A stretch of DNA of 64,000 nt from Phycisphaeraceae bacterium (GCA_020639235.1 JACKHC010000001.1:310001-374000), one strand, 5' to 3'. Positions 50,174 to 61,629 are shown, counted from the stretch's first letter. Notes: generated by a model not told the origin, from the sequence alone. Translations and numbers: made by a program.

Positions 50174-50916
50174 GGCCCCTCCGCTTCGTCGGCGAGGCGG
50201 CGGTAATACGCCTCGGTCATGGACTTGTAGTTGGCGCTGAACGCGGACTCCAGGCCGTCCATCAGCATGTCGCGGACGCGCTCGGGCAAGGCGCCCCAGG
50301 TCGCGCTGGCGGACTCGAACATCTGGCGGAGGTTGGGGTCCATGTTCTCGGGCGGGTCGCGGCGCTCGCCCTGGTCGGTCGAGTTCTCCGCCTGATTCTG
50401 GTTGTTCTGTTGTTGTTGATTCTGTTGCTGCGGGCTTGGCTGCTGGTTCTGCTGCGATGAGGATGACGACGAACTCGACGAGGAGGATTGCTGCTGCGAG
50501 TTCTGGATGAGCACATCGAGTTTGCGGATGATCTCTTCCTGGAGGCGTTGCGTGACAAGCCCCGCGTCGCGCCCCTGTTCCAGCCGTGACGCCGCCTCGC
50601 TCATCTGCGCGATGGCCTGCACGAATGCCTCGCTCGCCTCTTCGGCCGACAGCTTGCGCTCGAGTTCGCCCTCATGGGCGGCGGGCTCGCCGGGGAGTTC
50701 GGCGGGCGCGGCGGTCTCGTCTTTGGGTTTGTCCTTGTCGCCCGTGCCGAGCAAGTCGTCGAGATCGCCCAGCCCGGCGGGCTCCTCGCTCGCGGGCTCC
50801 TCGTTGCTCGGCGGCGTCGATGGATCCTGCGGCTTCGGATCGGCGCTCAGCGCGACCGAGGAGCTGCCGATGATTGTCGACACGAGTATCCAGAGTGCGG
50901 CGCGTGTGGTGTTCAT
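50170..50916 (-). CDS. Secreted low-complexity Ser/Gln-rich protein
   Basis: 248 residues. Signal peptide (1-25), acidic/Pro-rich linker, a helix (about 90-140, SEAFVQAIAQMSEAASRLEQ), then a run of 11 Ser and a Gln/Asn tract (about 143-180), and a C-terminal helical part (DPNLRQMFESASATWGALPERVRDMLMDG). Similar layouts occur in planctomycete MoxR operons, but the function is not known. It overlaps both neighbours by four bases. Confidence 0.7.
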   Translation of the reverse strand: MNTTRAALWILVSTIIGSSSVALSADPKPQDPSTPPSNEEPASEEPAGLGDLDDLLGTGDKDKPKDETAAPAELPGEPAAHEGELERKLSAEEASEAFVQAIAQMSEAASRLEQGRDAGLVTQRLQEEIIRKLDVLIQNSQQQSSSSSSSSSSSQQNQQPSPQQQNQQQQNNQNQAENSTDQGERRDPPENMDPNLRQMFESASATWGALPERVRDMLMDGLESAFSANYKSMTEAYYRRLADEAEGP

Positions 50917-53900
50917 GATCCGCTCCCGCTTTCACTTCCGTCGTCGCTTTCTGTGGGTTCGTCGCTCGGGGTGCCGTCGTCGCCGGACGTATCTTCCGGT
51001 GAGTCGGTCTCGTCGCCGCCGATCGGAACCGGCTGCGCCGGTCCGGCCTGTTGCATCCGGCCGAGGAGGTCGGTTCCGATGTCGGCGAGTTCGCGCTGGA
51101 ATGACGCGGCGTCTTTGAGGGTGTCGGTCGTGCCGACGTCGCCCGCTTCCATCGTCATGCTGAGCGCTTCTGACTGGAGGGCGCGGAGGAGTTTGAGTTC
51201 CTTGGTCGGCGGGATGAGTGGCTGCTGACCCTGGCTCCCGCCGCTCCCGCCCCCGCCCTGCTGCTCCTGATCGGCGAAGTCGTTGTCGGGCTGATCGTCC
51301 TTGAGGGACTCGATGATCGCCTGGAGCGCCGAGATCGCTCGGTCCTGTGCGGCGAGGGACGACTTGGCTTCGGCTTCTTCGAGGTCGGCGGAGGACCGCT
51401 CCATGTACTTCACCGCTCGGTCGTGCGCGAACTGGAAAACCTTCGCATCGGCGAGTTCGGCGATCTGCGCGACAATCTCGTCCATGCGCGCCCGCACGGC
51501 CTGCTGCGGCTCAGCGAGACGGCGCACCATGACGCGCTCGCGCCGGCCGATCTCATCGAGGGCCGCGAGGGGTGCGGTGTCGCCGCGCACGCCCACCTGC
51601 AGTTCGAGCGCTTCTCGGTAGGACTTCTGCAGTTCGCGCTTTTTCCGTTCCTGCTCGGCGTTGTCCATCTGCTCCGCCAGACGCTCGGCTTCCTTGAGCG
51701 CTTCGTTGAGGCGCTCCAGACTCCGATTCTCCGCGGCGGCGGTTTCCTCGACATCGACAGCGGCGGCGCGGAGGAGCCCGATCGCCTGCTCCTGCGCCTC
51801 ACCAGCGTTGTTGAGGTGGTTCACCACGACCGCGAGCGTCTCGCCCTCGGCGCGGGCGAGGTCCACGACGCCCAGCGTGTTGCGGTTGAGTTCGATCATG
51901 CCGCGATCGAGATCGGTGAAGCTGGTGCGCGCCGCGGCGGCGGCCAGCGCTGCGAGGTTGTCTTCCTGTGATTGGATGAGCCCCTTGATCGAGTCCATGA
52001 CGCTCTGGAGGGTGCGCCGGAGGACCTCCTGGCGGGCCTGCTCTCCCCTGTCGAGGTCTTCGAGCATCTCCTCCAGCGCATCCTGCGCCTGCTGCTGGCG
52101 CTGGGTGGCGTTGGTCATCTGGTTCTGCGATGCCTGTTGCGCCGCCTGCTGCATCTGCTGGGCGACCTGTTCGCGTTCGGCGCGGTCGGCGGCCTGGCTC
52201 ATGCCCTGAGCCGAAGCGGGGTCGATCTCGCGCATCTCCTGCTCACGCGATCGGATGTTCTCGATGAGTTCCTCGAGTTTGCGCGCCAGTTCCTCCTGCT
52301 TCTCGACGATGCGCTCGAGTTCGGATCGCTCGCGTTGATCAAGTTCTTCGAGCGACTTGCCCGCGGTGGACATCGCGGCGGCCTCGGCCTGCTCGCGGAG
52401 CGACTGCTGCTCGCGGGCCATCCGCTCGAGCGAGTTGCGCACGAGCCATGAGTCCTCGCCGCGATCGAGCATCGAGACGAGGCGCTCCAGTTCGGTCTCG
52501 ACGCGCTCCTGCGCCTCTTCGACCTGGCGTTGTTCGCTCTCATCGAGTTCCGACTCGTCTGCTTCGCCCTGTTCGCCTTCGGCGCCTTGCTCCTCGGCGC
52601 GGGCGCCGGCCTGATCGAGCGTTTGCTGTGCCTGGCTCGAGGCGCGTCCGGCTTGCTGAACAGCGCGCTGCGACTCGGCGAGCAGTTCGGAGAGACCCTC
52701 ATCGTTCAGGGCGTTCTGCTGGACCATGTCGTCCACGCGCTGCAGCGCATCTTCCAGGCGCGAGACACGCTCGGACACCTGCGACTGGCCCCGCCGGGCG
52801 GCCCGTGAGGCGCCACGCTGCTCGGTGTTCTGCCGCGCTTCCTTTTGTTGATCCACAGCCCGGATCGCGCCCTGGCGGACCTCCGACAGCATGCTCCGTA
52901 CCTGCTCGACGAACTCTGTTTCGGAGATGATTCGCAGGATGCGCGGTGCGCTCCACGTGGCCTCGGCACCTTGAGAGGAGCCGAGCACATCCATCGCCAG
53001 CGCCGAGAGGTGCAGTTCGTCGCCCGGACGCAGCCCGAGGACGGAGAGATCCAGGACGGTCTGCGCGTTGAGCGTGCGCTCGTTGGTTGCCTCGACGCGC
53101 ACGACCTCGACGGGCTCTTCGGTTGGTTCCATCGCGCCGCCGGGCCCGCTCGGCGCTCCGGTGGCGGCGCCGGCGGGTGTGAAGCGCTGGCGTTCCAACG
53201 AGACCCATGTGAGGGCGACGTCGTCACGACCCTCGCCGACTACGGGGATCTGCGCGGTAGCGAGCACGGCGCGATCGGAGGCGGGCTCGGTAACGGTCGC
53301 CGATGCCGGGCGGTCCTCGCTGGCGTCGAAACGGAACACGGCTTCGTCGGCCGATGAGATGCCGTGCTCATCGATGAGCGACATCACGAGGCGGGCGGGC
53401 TGATCGAGTGTCCAGTCGATGCTCCATTGATTGCCCGACCGCTCGATCGTTGCGCCGATTTCTGCGAGCGTGGCCGCGAGGCCTTCGCCCGGCTCGACGG
53501 GTTTGTTGAGGTCGATGCGCATCCGGACGCGCGAGCCGACGAGTGATGGCGGCGCGACGGCGCGCTCGTCTGTCCCGGGCCCGAGTTCGATCTCGCCGCC
53601 GGGCGATGTGTCGGTGCTCGAGATCGCCGAAGCGTACTGGGGCGGTGTGATGGTCGCGGTCGCGGCGATGACCGTCGGGCGCTCGACCAGCGCGATCCTG
53701 CGCCACTCGGTGGTGTCGTCGATTGTCTCGAATCGGTACTCGATCTCGTCGGCCATCGGCTCGATGAGCCGCTCGAAGAGTTCGCCTTCGCTCTGATCGT
53801 CGCCGGCGCGGGTTCTTTGCCACGTCAGGAGTTCGCGGCGTTCGGATGTACGCGAGCCGTCCGTGATGAGGCGGTATCGGACCGCGACCTGCGTTGATGA

Positions 53901-54695
53901 TGGCGACCAGGCGGAGCGCGCCAGCGACGCCTGCATGGGGAGCGCTTCGCCCGTGGGGTGCACGGTCGCGGCGGTCAGATCAATGATCTCGGTGCGCTTG
54001 GGCCACGACGTATCGGCGAACGGGAACGCGACGCGCCCGGCGCCGATCGACCATAACTTCGGCGAGAAGGGCAGCGCGACGAAGGCCAGCGCGAGTGCGC
54101 CGAGCATCCAGACGCCGGCCTTGCGCATCTGGCGTGGGTTGACGATCTGCGAGGAGAACTCGCGGCGCCACGATCCCGAGGCGCGGGAGACAACCTGCGC
54201 CTCGAGCGCGCGGGTCATCGGCGAGTCGCCAGAGTGCTTGGCTTCGTCAAAATCGACAGCACTGGCGAGCAGGCCCCGGATTTCCGGGCGGGCGCGCTCG
54301 ATGCGGTTCGCGACATCGGTCAGCGGCGGATTGAACTGCCAGGCCCGGCGGCCCCACTTCCACCAGGCGCCGCCGATCAGGGCCGCGCCCGCGAGCCAGT
54401 TGAAGATGCGCACGGGGCGCGGGAGCCGGAGGAAATAGTCGGCGAGCGCGAGGAGCAGTGTGGCGACAAGCACCACCGCGAGGATCTCGAAGACGCGATG
54501 GAGGATGAGCGTCCGGCGGGCGGCGTCGCGCGCGTGCTGGAGTTCGCGCCGGACCTGTTTCAGCCCGTCGCTTGAGCCGGATTGGTTGATAGAACCGGGC
54601 ACACCCCTTTGTACCGCACCGATGGGCGCGGGGTTCGTCGGACGGGCGCTCGGTGATTGTGAGGGTTCATCGGGGGTGGTGGGTTGGTTGGGCAT
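50913..54695 (-). CDS. Giant membrane protein with DUF4175-like and coiled-coil regions
   Basis: 1260 residues. Two helices near 60-115 (FEILAVVLVATLLLALADYF and a second), another near 195-215, then beta-rich repeats (about 220-590), resembling DUF4175-type proteins. Residues 600-1130 are long Gln/Glu/Ala-rich coiled coils (for example ERLEQREEQ-like heptads and QQMQQAAQQASQNQM). The last 60 residues are acidic. Its position between a VWA protein and a Ser/Gln-rich protein suggests a scaffold in the cell envelope. Confidence 0.72.
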   Translation of the reverse strand: MPNQPTTPDEPSQSPSARPTNPAPIGAVQRGVPGSINQSGSSDGLKQVRRELQHARDAARRTLILHRVFEILAVVLVATLLLALADYFLRLPRPVRIFNWLAGAALIGGAWWKWGRRAWQFNPPLTDVANRIERARPEIRGLLASAVDFDEAKHSGDSPMTRALEAQVVSRASGSWRREFSSQIVNPRQMRKAGVWMLGALALAFVALPFSPKLWSIGAGRVAFPFADTSWPKRTEIIDLTAATVHPTGEALPMQASLARSAWSPSSTQVAVRYRLITDGSRTSERRELLTWQRTRAGDDQSEGELFERLIEPMADEIEYRFETIDDTTEWRRIALVERPTVIAATATITPPQYASAISSTDTSPGGEIELGPGTDERAVAPPSLVGSRVRMRIDLNKPVEPGEGLAATLAEIGATIERSGNQWSIDWTLDQPARLVMSLIDEHGISSADEAVFRFDASEDRPASATVTEPASDRAVLATAQIPVVGEGRDDVALTWVSLERQRFTPAGAATGAPSGPGGAMEPTEEPVEVVRVEATNERTLNAQTVLDLSVLGLRPGDELHLSALAMDVLGSSQGAEATWSAPRILRIISETEFVEQVRSMLSEVRQGAIRAVDQQKEARQNTEQRGASRAARRGQSQVSERVSRLEDALQRVDDMVQQNALNDEGLSELLAESQRAVQQAGRASSQAQQTLDQAGARAEEQGAEGEQGEADESELDESEQRQVEEAQERVETELERLVSMLDRGEDSWLVRNSLERMAREQQSLREQAEAAAMSTAGKSLEELDQRERSELERIVEKQEELARKLEELIENIRSREQEMREIDPASAQGMSQAADRAEREQVAQQMQQAAQQASQNQMTNATQRQQQAQDALEEMLEDLDRGEQARQEVLRRTLQSVMDSIKGLIQSQEDNLAALAAAAARTSFTDLDRGMIELNRNTLGVVDLARAEGETLAVVVNHLNNAGEAQEQAIGLLRAAAVDVEETAAAENRSLERLNEALKEAERLAEQMDNAEQERKKRELQKSYREALELQVGVRGDTAPLAALDEIGRRERVMVRRLAEPQQAVRARMDEIVAQIAELADAKVFQFAHDRAVKYMERSSADLEEAEAKSSLAAQDRAISALQAIIESLKDDQPDNDFADQEQQGGGGSGGSQGQQPLIPPTKELKLLRALQSEALSMTMEAGDVGTTDTLKDAASFQRELADIGTDLLGRMQQAGPAQPVPIGGDETDSPEDTSGDDGTPSDEPTESDDGSESGSGS

Positions 54696-54758
54696 GGCCT
54701 TGATCCTTCATCGGGCCGACGCCCGCCCGGTCTTGCCCCCGTGGCCCCGCAATCGCTC

Positions 54759-57104
54759 CTACAGCAATCGGATGACTCTACGCCCCACCCATTCCACCGT
54801 CAGCAGCGAAATCAGCAGAATCAGGGCCAGCGGCGAGTCCCAGAGCGTCTCGTAGCGCTCCCGGAGGGTGACGCGTTCGCGGCTCCGGAGGTTCTCGGGC
54901 AACCCGCTCAACGATGCCGGCGTGAACGCGACGCCGCCCGTTTCATCACTCAGACGCGCCAGGAGGGGGTGATCAGTCTCGGGCGTGCGGAGTTCGTCGT
55001 CGGGGAAGAAGACCTCGACGGTTTCGTGCAGTTCCGAGAGCGCCAGGTCGGACTCGGTAACGCGGACCACCCACTCGCCCGGCTCGGGCGGGATCCATGT
55101 TGTGGAGTAGATGCGGCTCCCGCCGCCGCTAGAAGCGCCGGTGCGGAGACTCTCGGGCTTGAGCGTGAGTTCGGTCTCGGCTTCATCGCCTTGGCGTCCG
55201 ATGCGCACGGCCACGGACGGCAAGCCCATGTCGATGATGGACTGATCGACGAGTTCGACGCTGATGCGGACCGGTGCGCTGGTGGTGGCGCGGGACGGTG
55301 TGACTTCGAGGATCGCGGCCCGCCCGGCGCGAGAAAGAGAGCCGCGCCCCAGCATACGGACCATCTGGAGCCAGAAGCGTTCGGGCAGCACCTCGCCCTG
55401 GCCGTAGCGCCAGCGCCAGGTCTCGTCGGTCGCGACATAGAGCGATCGCCCGGCGCCGTAGCGCATCGCCAGAACGACCGGTCCGACCGGATCGCCGCCG
55501 GCGAGTGTTCCCTCGGCGAGGATCTGTGCTGTGGGTTTGAGCTGCGCAGGATCGATGCGCTGCACCCAGCGCAGGAGCGACCAGCCCATCGAGGGGTCGG
55601 TGAGCGCCGCGGGCCACGGGTCGTCCGCGGACGCCCCGAGGCGCAGCACGCCGAGACGGTCGGCGACGGGAGTCGGGCGCACGATCACGCCCTCGCGCTC
55701 ACCCGCGCCGGCTGCGATCGCCTGTGCGGACATCGGGAGCAGATCGGCGAGCGGCGTGTTCCACCAGTCGCCGGGCATAGCGCCCTCGCCGGCGATAAAT
55801 ATCAGCCCCGCGCCGCGGATCGCGACATGCTCGCGCAGTTGCGTCAGTTGCTCGATCGTGAAAACATCCGGGCGGACATCGCCCAGAATCACAACGTCGT
55901 ACTCGGCCCAGCCCTCGGGTGAGTCGGGGAGCGCGGCGACGATGACATCGCCCTCCTGCGTGTAGCGCCGATCCGGCGCGAGCAAGAGGTTGGAACTCTT
56001 GATGGAGCCCTCGCGGATGAGCAGATTCTTGACATACCGCTGCTCCCAGCGTGGGTATCCGTCGACATAGAGCACGCGGAGCGGGCGGTCGACCATCTCG
56101 ACGGAGACCTGCCTCGTGTTGTTCTGATCGATAAGGTCCGGCGCATCGGGGACAACCACCACATCCCATTCGGCGACCTTGGCGGCGTCGGCCCTGACGG
56201 AGAGCGCTGCGCGGGCGCGCGTCTCGCCCTCGGCGAAAGTGACGCGGCGTTCATCGAGCGTGAGCCCGGTGGCGCGCTCGATGAGGCGGATGGTGGCCGA
56301 CGGTGCGCCGGTAGCGCCGAGGCGTTCGACATTGGCGATCACGGGCGTGATGTCGCCGACGAACGCCAGCGGCGGCGCTTCGATGGAGACCAGGCCGACA
56401 TCGCCGATTGTCTGCTCGCTGCCCAGCGCGACCGTATGCACTGGAATGCGCGCGGCTTGAAGGCGCTGGACCAGTGCGCGTGGCGGCTCGTGCGTGGCGC
56501 GCCCGTCGGAGATAACTACGAACGCGGAGACCGGGCGTGCCGCGGAGCGGGTGAGCGCCTGATCGAGCGCGCCGGAGATGGAGGTGGTGCGCCCTTCCGG
56601 ATCGGTCATCGCGCGGACGGTGCCGCTATCGCCCGTGGGGAGGTCGTACGCGCCCGAGTCGAATCCGAGCCAGACGAGGGTGCGGTCTTTGGCGAGTTCC
56701 TCCCACATGGATCGTGTTGCGCCCAGGGCCGCACGGAGTTGCTCTTCGCGCGACTCGCGCTGGGCGGCGCCCTGCTCGACATCGCGGATGGTCATGGACG
56801 CCGAACGGTCGAGCATGATAACGACCCAATCCTTCTCGACCGACTCGCTCTGCTCGACGAGTCTGGGGCCGGAGACGAGCACCATCAGCAACACGACGAG
56901 CATCCAGCGTAGGGTGGCCAGACCGATGCGCGCCCATCGCGGGCCGATGATCCGGCGATAACTCCATGCGGCGTAGACGCCCGCCGCGACGATCAGCCCC
57001 ATCCACAGCCACGCGGGGAAGGCCCGCTCGAAGCCGAACGACACATTGGCGTCGCCCCACGAGAAGGAGTCGAGCCCGAGCAGCCGGCGAATCAGATCGC
57101 TCAT
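54759..57104 (-). CDS. VWA-domain membrane protein
   Basis: 781 residues. Two N-terminal helices (about 32-48 and 64-79) precede a VWA domain whose metal site DRSAS is intact at 99-103. A middle part with Ig-like beta segments and a glutamine-amidotransferase-like fold (YDVVILGDVRPDVFTIEQL, GAGLIFIAGEGAMPGDWW) follows, then a C-terminal helix (LALILLISLLTVEWVGRRV). ATG 57104 overlaps the upstream stop (ATGA). In MoxR systems such proteins act as metal-dependent adaptors. Confidence 0.85.
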   Translation of the reverse strand: MSDLIRRLLGLDSFSWGDANVSFGFERAFPAWLWMGLIVAAGVYAAWSYRRIIGPRWARIGLATLRWMLVVLLMVLVSGPRLVEQSESVEKDWVVIMLDRSASMTIRDVEQGAAQRESREEQLRAALGATRSMWEELAKDRTLVWLGFDSGAYDLPTGDSGTVRAMTDPEGRTTSISGALDQALTRSAARPVSAFVVISDGRATHEPPRALVQRLQAARIPVHTVALGSEQTIGDVGLVSIEAPPLAFVGDITPVIANVERLGATGAPSATIRLIERATGLTLDERRVTFAEGETRARAALSVRADAAKVAEWDVVVVPDAPDLIDQNNTRQVSVEMVDRPLRVLYVDGYPRWEQRYVKNLLIREGSIKSSNLLLAPDRRYTQEGDVIVAALPDSPEGWAEYDVVILGDVRPDVFTIEQLTQLREHVAIRGAGLIFIAGEGAMPGDWWNTPLADLLPMSAQAIAAGAGEREGVIVRPTPVADRLGVLRLGASADDPWPAALTDPSMGWSLLRWVQRIDPAQLKPTAQILAEGTLAGGDPVGPVVLAMRYGAGRSLYVATDETWRWRYGQGEVLPERFWLQMVRMLGRGSLSRAGRAAILEVTPSRATTSAPVRISVELVDQSIIDMGLPSVAVRIGRQGDEAETELTLKPESLRTGASSGGGSRIYSTTWIPPEPGEWVVRVTESDLALSELHETVEVFFPDDELRTPETDHPLLARLSDETGGVAFTPASLSGLPENLRSRERVTLRERYETLWDSPLALILLISLLTVEWVGRRVIRLL

Positions 57105-59404
57105 GATCCGCCCCCCCCACTCCCCCCGCCGATCATGGCGGGGATCGCGGCCATCGCGGACTTGTCGCGAGTGGCGTGGCTGAACCAACGCGCCATGACG
57201 ACTTCAGCCAACGCGAGGATGAGCGCGGCGACGAGCATCGGGAAGGAAACGGGCGAACCCTCGTCGGCGACGCGCAGGGACGCCCCGGCGTCGTTCGCGT
57301 CGAGCCAGGACATCGATCCGCTGGCGATAGCTGCGGATGCTTCATCGCCCTGACCGCCGAGTGAACCGGCGAGCCATTGCTGGACCGACTCCTCGGGTTG
57401 GGAGTTGGTGTTGCCGGCTTCCGGGTCCGCGTTGACCGCGACGACGCCGATGGTGCGCCCAGACCGGTCCATCGCGCGCCAGAGGCTGCGCTCGCGCACG
57501 GGCGGAACGGTGTTGCCGCTGCCGCCCGACCCGATGCTCAATGATCCTTGGGGGCCCATGAGTTCGATCGCGCCCGCGGGAACGATCATCGTGCGCCCCG
57601 CCACGGCGGTCGCGCTCCCGCCCGCGATCCCCACGCCCTGGCGCACGAGCTCCTGCACGAGCGGGACCATGAGCGGTGATGCGGGCAGTTCGGTCCACGA
57701 CAGCGAGGGCGCGGACGCGAGATAGACGATGAGGCCGCGGCCTGATCCGGTCGATGTATCGCTGCTCTTTGCGCCGGCGCGGGATGCGACCATCCAGGCG
57801 CGGTTGTCGTTCGTTGAGAGCAGCACCTCGACGCCCGCGGGCTCTTCCTCGAAGGGGAGCCACTTCTCGACGCTGACCGGGCGCGCCAGGTCCTCGATCT
57901 CCGAGCGGAGCATCGACAAGACACCGTCGGCATTTGTGCCGCCATCGGTCTCGCCCGAGAGGGTGAGGGATTGCGCCGCGATCGGCTCGCGCACGAGCCG
58001 CCAGTCCAGATTGAATGCGCCGATGAACGCGTCGGTCCAGAGGTGGACGGTCGCGTCGGGGGGCGGCGAGACGACGACCATGCCGCCCCGCTCGGCGAAT
58101 CGGGCCAAGCGATCCCAGCCGTCGTCGCGGACGAGATCGGGCGCGGGCACAAAGACCGCGTCGAGCGCGCCGAGAACGCTCGCGTCGATCGTCGACGGGT
58201 CGATGTCGGAGATCTCGATCGGCGCATCGTCGGATGGCTGGAGCGCCAGTCGCAGCCAATCGCCCGGCTGGAGCTGCGCGATGCCGGGTCCGCGGCCGAA
58301 TCGGCGCTGGGCGACGATTCCGACGCGCAGCACATCACGGACACCCACGGGCCTGCGGAACTCGTTGTCGCCCGCGATGGTGTCTCGATCGATCTCGGCG
58401 ATGATGACGCCGCCCGCCGAGAGCGCATCATCGCCCGGGGCGGTGAGCCCGCGTACGACGATGCTGGTTCGCGTCTCGCCGGGTGCCCATCGCGCGGTGG
58501 CGCTGACGGGTTGGCCGGTGGGCGCATCGGCCCCGGAGGCGACATTGACGCGAACCGTCGTGACGGCGCTCTGGCCGACGCCCTGTCCCGATCGCTCGAG
58601 CGTGACCGTGACCTGTACATCGCCGCCCGCTGCCGGGTTGCTCCCGCGTGTGAGCAACACCGAGCGCAGCGGCTCGATCGAAATAATGCGCACGTTATCC
58701 GACGACTCGGCGCTCGGCTCCGACGCGATGAGGCGTACCCCGGCCAGATCACCCAGTGACGGCGGGAGCGGCCGCGCCAGCGCGGCGGACCCTTCGGTGA
58801 ATCCACTGAGCACAACGACGGTCGCTGGTGAGTTGGTCTCCTCGGTGGCGCGTGTAATCGTCTCGCTCACGAGCGTCATAGCGCCTGGGAAGTCCGCGCC
58901 CGCGTCGGTCGGTTCGAGGTCTTCGATCAGGCCGCGCACCGCGGCGAGGTCTGTCGATGGCGGGGAGATAATCGCACGCGCTGGAGAAGCGAGCGTGATG
59001 AGGGCCGCGGAGTCTTCAGCGCCCATCGCGCTGATGACCTGACGCGCTTGTGCCTTGAATGACTCCATGGCCATGGCGCCGGATGCGTCCCGCGCCGACG
59101 ATGCGAGCGAGTCGTCGATGACGAAGACGACGAGGCGGCCGCCACCGCTGGTGATGCCAGCGCCGGACAGGAGCGGCCTGGCGATCGCGAACCCCGCGAG
59201 GCCGATGACGAGGCAGCGCGTGAGCAGGAGCAGAAACTGCTGGAGTTTCAGTTTGCGGCTCTGCTTCTTGTAGACCTCGAGCAAGAAGCGCATCGCGCCC
59301 CACATGATCGGTTTGCGCCGGCGGCGCAGCAGGAGGTGGATGAGAATCGGGATCGCGATGCTCAGGGCTGCGCCGGCCGCCAGGATGGTGTGCATGAACG
59401 TCAT
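57101..59404 (-). CDS. BatA-like VWA membrane protein with altered metal site
   Basis: 767 residues. The N-terminal BatA/aerotolerance-type domain is clear: IPILIHLLLRRRRKPIMWGAMRFLLE, KKQSRKLKLQQFLLLLTRCLVI. The following VWA domain has DDSLAS at 97-102, in place of DxSxS. The middle is beta-rich and the C-terminus has a membrane helix (about 735-755, FPMLVAALILALAEVVMA). A Gly/Ser end (GGGSGGGGS) comes from C-homopolymer DNA just before the next gene. It is translated from 59404, 7 bases after the DUF58 gene. Confidence 0.85.
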   Translation of the reverse strand: MTFMHTILAAGAALSIAIPILIHLLLRRRRKPIMWGAMRFLLEVYKKQSRKLKLQQFLLLLTRCLVIGLAGFAIARPLLSGAGITSGGGRLVVFVIDDSLASSARDASGAMAMESFKAQARQVISAMGAEDSAALITLASPARAIISPPSTDLAAVRGLIEDLEPTDAGADFPGAMTLVSETITRATEETNSPATVVVLSGFTEGSAALARPLPPSLGDLAGVRLIASEPSAESSDNVRIISIEPLRSVLLTRGSNPAAGGDVQVTVTLERSGQGVGQSAVTTVRVNVASGADAPTGQPVSATARWAPGETRTSIVVRGLTAPGDDALSAGGVIIAEIDRDTIAGDNEFRRPVGVRDVLRVGIVAQRRFGRGPGIAQLQPGDWLRLALQPSDDAPIEISDIDPSTIDASVLGALDAVFVPAPDLVRDDGWDRLARFAERGGMVVVSPPPDATVHLWTDAFIGAFNLDWRLVREPIAAQSLTLSGETDGGTNADGVLSMLRSEIEDLARPVSVEKWLPFEEEPAGVEVLLSTNDNRAWMVASRAGAKSSDTSTGSGRGLIVYLASAPSLSWTELPASPLMVPLVQELVRQGVGIAGGSATAVAGRTMIVPAGAIELMGPQGSLSIGSGGSGNTVPPVRERSLWRAMDRSGRTIGVVAVNADPEAGNTNSQPEESVQQWLAGSLGGQGDEASAAIASGSMSWLDANDAGASLRVADEGSPVSFPMLVAALILALAEVVMARWFSHATRDKSAMAAIPAMIGGGSGGGGS

Positions 59405-59411
59405 GGCGTGG

Positions 59412-60419
59412 TCACCCGCTCTTGAGTCGCTTGAGGACGGCGTTGCGGCGGGCGACGAAGGCGGCCAGGTGCGGCCCGAGCCATTCGTGCGTGTTCACGA
59501 GTTGGTAATCGAATCCGAAACTGCGCGTGATCTTCTCGATTTTGTCCAGATGATCCTCGAACGCCTGTCGGTAGGCGGTGCGGATCGCGCGCGGGTCGAG
59601 GCGGATGCGCCCCTCGCCCTCGAGCCCCTCGAAGGGAGCGGCATCGTTGATATCAAAGAACCGCTCGCGCCGGTCGACGATCTGGAAGAGAATCGCGTCG
59701 TGGCGTTTGTGGCGGATTCGGGCCAGGGCCGTGCGGATCTGCGCGGGATCCGCGAAGAGATCGGAGATGATGACCAGCAGGCACCGGTTGTTCAGTTTCG
59801 CGAGGACTTCATCGACGACGCGCCCGATATCCGTCGGCTTGTCCACGGTGTGTGTGGACAGCGCTCCGACGATCCGGCGCCAGTGCCCCTGCGCACCGGA
59901 GCGTTCCAGCGCGATGCGCAGGTGATCGGCGAAGACGCCCAGCCCGACGCGATCGCCCTGGCGGAGCGCCATATACCCGAAGGCGGCGGCGGTAGCGGTG
60001 GCGTGGTCGAACTTGCTCCAATGGAGGCGCCCGTCGGGGCTCTCCTTGCGCCCGACGCCCGAGGCGTCGGCGAAGGTCCGTGATCCGAATGACATGGACC
60101 CGGACGCATCGACGAGCAGGACGAGATCGAGCGAAGTTTCCTGTTCGTACTGCTTGAGGTAGAGCTTGTCGGTGCGCCCGAAGACTTTCCAGTCGAGGTG
60201 GCGGAGGTCATCGCCCGAGACATACGGCCGGTGCTGGGCGAACTCGACCGAGAATCCGTGGTAGGGCGAGCGGTGCATGCCGCTCATGACTCCCTCAACA
60301 ACCATTTTGGCGCGGAGTTCGAAGGTGCCGAGGCGCGCGAGCGTCTGCGGATGGAGATAGAGGGAGGCGTCGCCCTCGGGGAGGCGGGTCGGCTGGGTTG
60401 GCGTTGTGGGCGGGCTCAC
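59412..60419 (-). CDS. DUF58 protein of the MoxR operon
   Basis: 335 residues from a GTG with AAGGA upstream. It is a VWA-related DUF58 protein: HRPYVSGDDLRHLDWKVFGRTDKLYLKQYEQETSLDL is the family signature and LLVDASGSMSFG carries the metal site DxSxS. The last part (FDYQLVNTHEWLGPHLAAFVARRN) is typical. No membrane helix is seen. It is the second gene of the operon. Confidence 0.9.
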   Translation of the reverse strand: MSPPTTPTQPTRLPEGDASLYLHPQTLARLGTFELRAKMVVEGVMSGMHRSPYHGFSVEFAQHRPYVSGDDLRHLDWKVFGRTDKLYLKQYEQETSLDLVLLVDASGSMSFGSRTFADASGVGRKESPDGRLHWSKFDHATATAAAFGYMALRQGDRVGLGVFADHLRIALERSGAQGHWRRIVGALSTHTVDKPTDIGRVVDEVLAKLNNRCLLVIISDLFADPAQIRTALARIRHKRHDAILFQIVDRRERFFDINDAAPFEGLEGEGRIRLDPRAIRTAYRQAFEDHLDKIEKITRSFGFDYQLVNTHEWLGPHLAAFVARRNAVLKRLKSG

Positions 60420-60464
60420 GCGGTGATCCTTTTCATCGCAACAGACGTTTCGACAACGCGTGGT

Positions 60465-61538
<1,074 letters not shown>

Positions 61539-61592
61539 GACTCGGAGACTCCTTTCCGCCCCTCGGAAGTGAGGGGAGTCGTGTCGGAGCCA

Positions 61593-61623
61593 ATCATACC
61601 GGCGTGGGGCGGGCGGGCTTCAA
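61593..61623 (-). promoter_or_regulatory. Candidate promoter of the MoxR operon
   Basis: On the minus strand, TTGAAG, a 19-base spacer and TATGAT. It leaves a leader of about 45 bases that contains a CCCCTC/GAGGGG hairpin (61560-61577) just before the Shine-Dalgarno. Confidence 0.4.
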
Positions 61624-61629
61624 CCCAAA

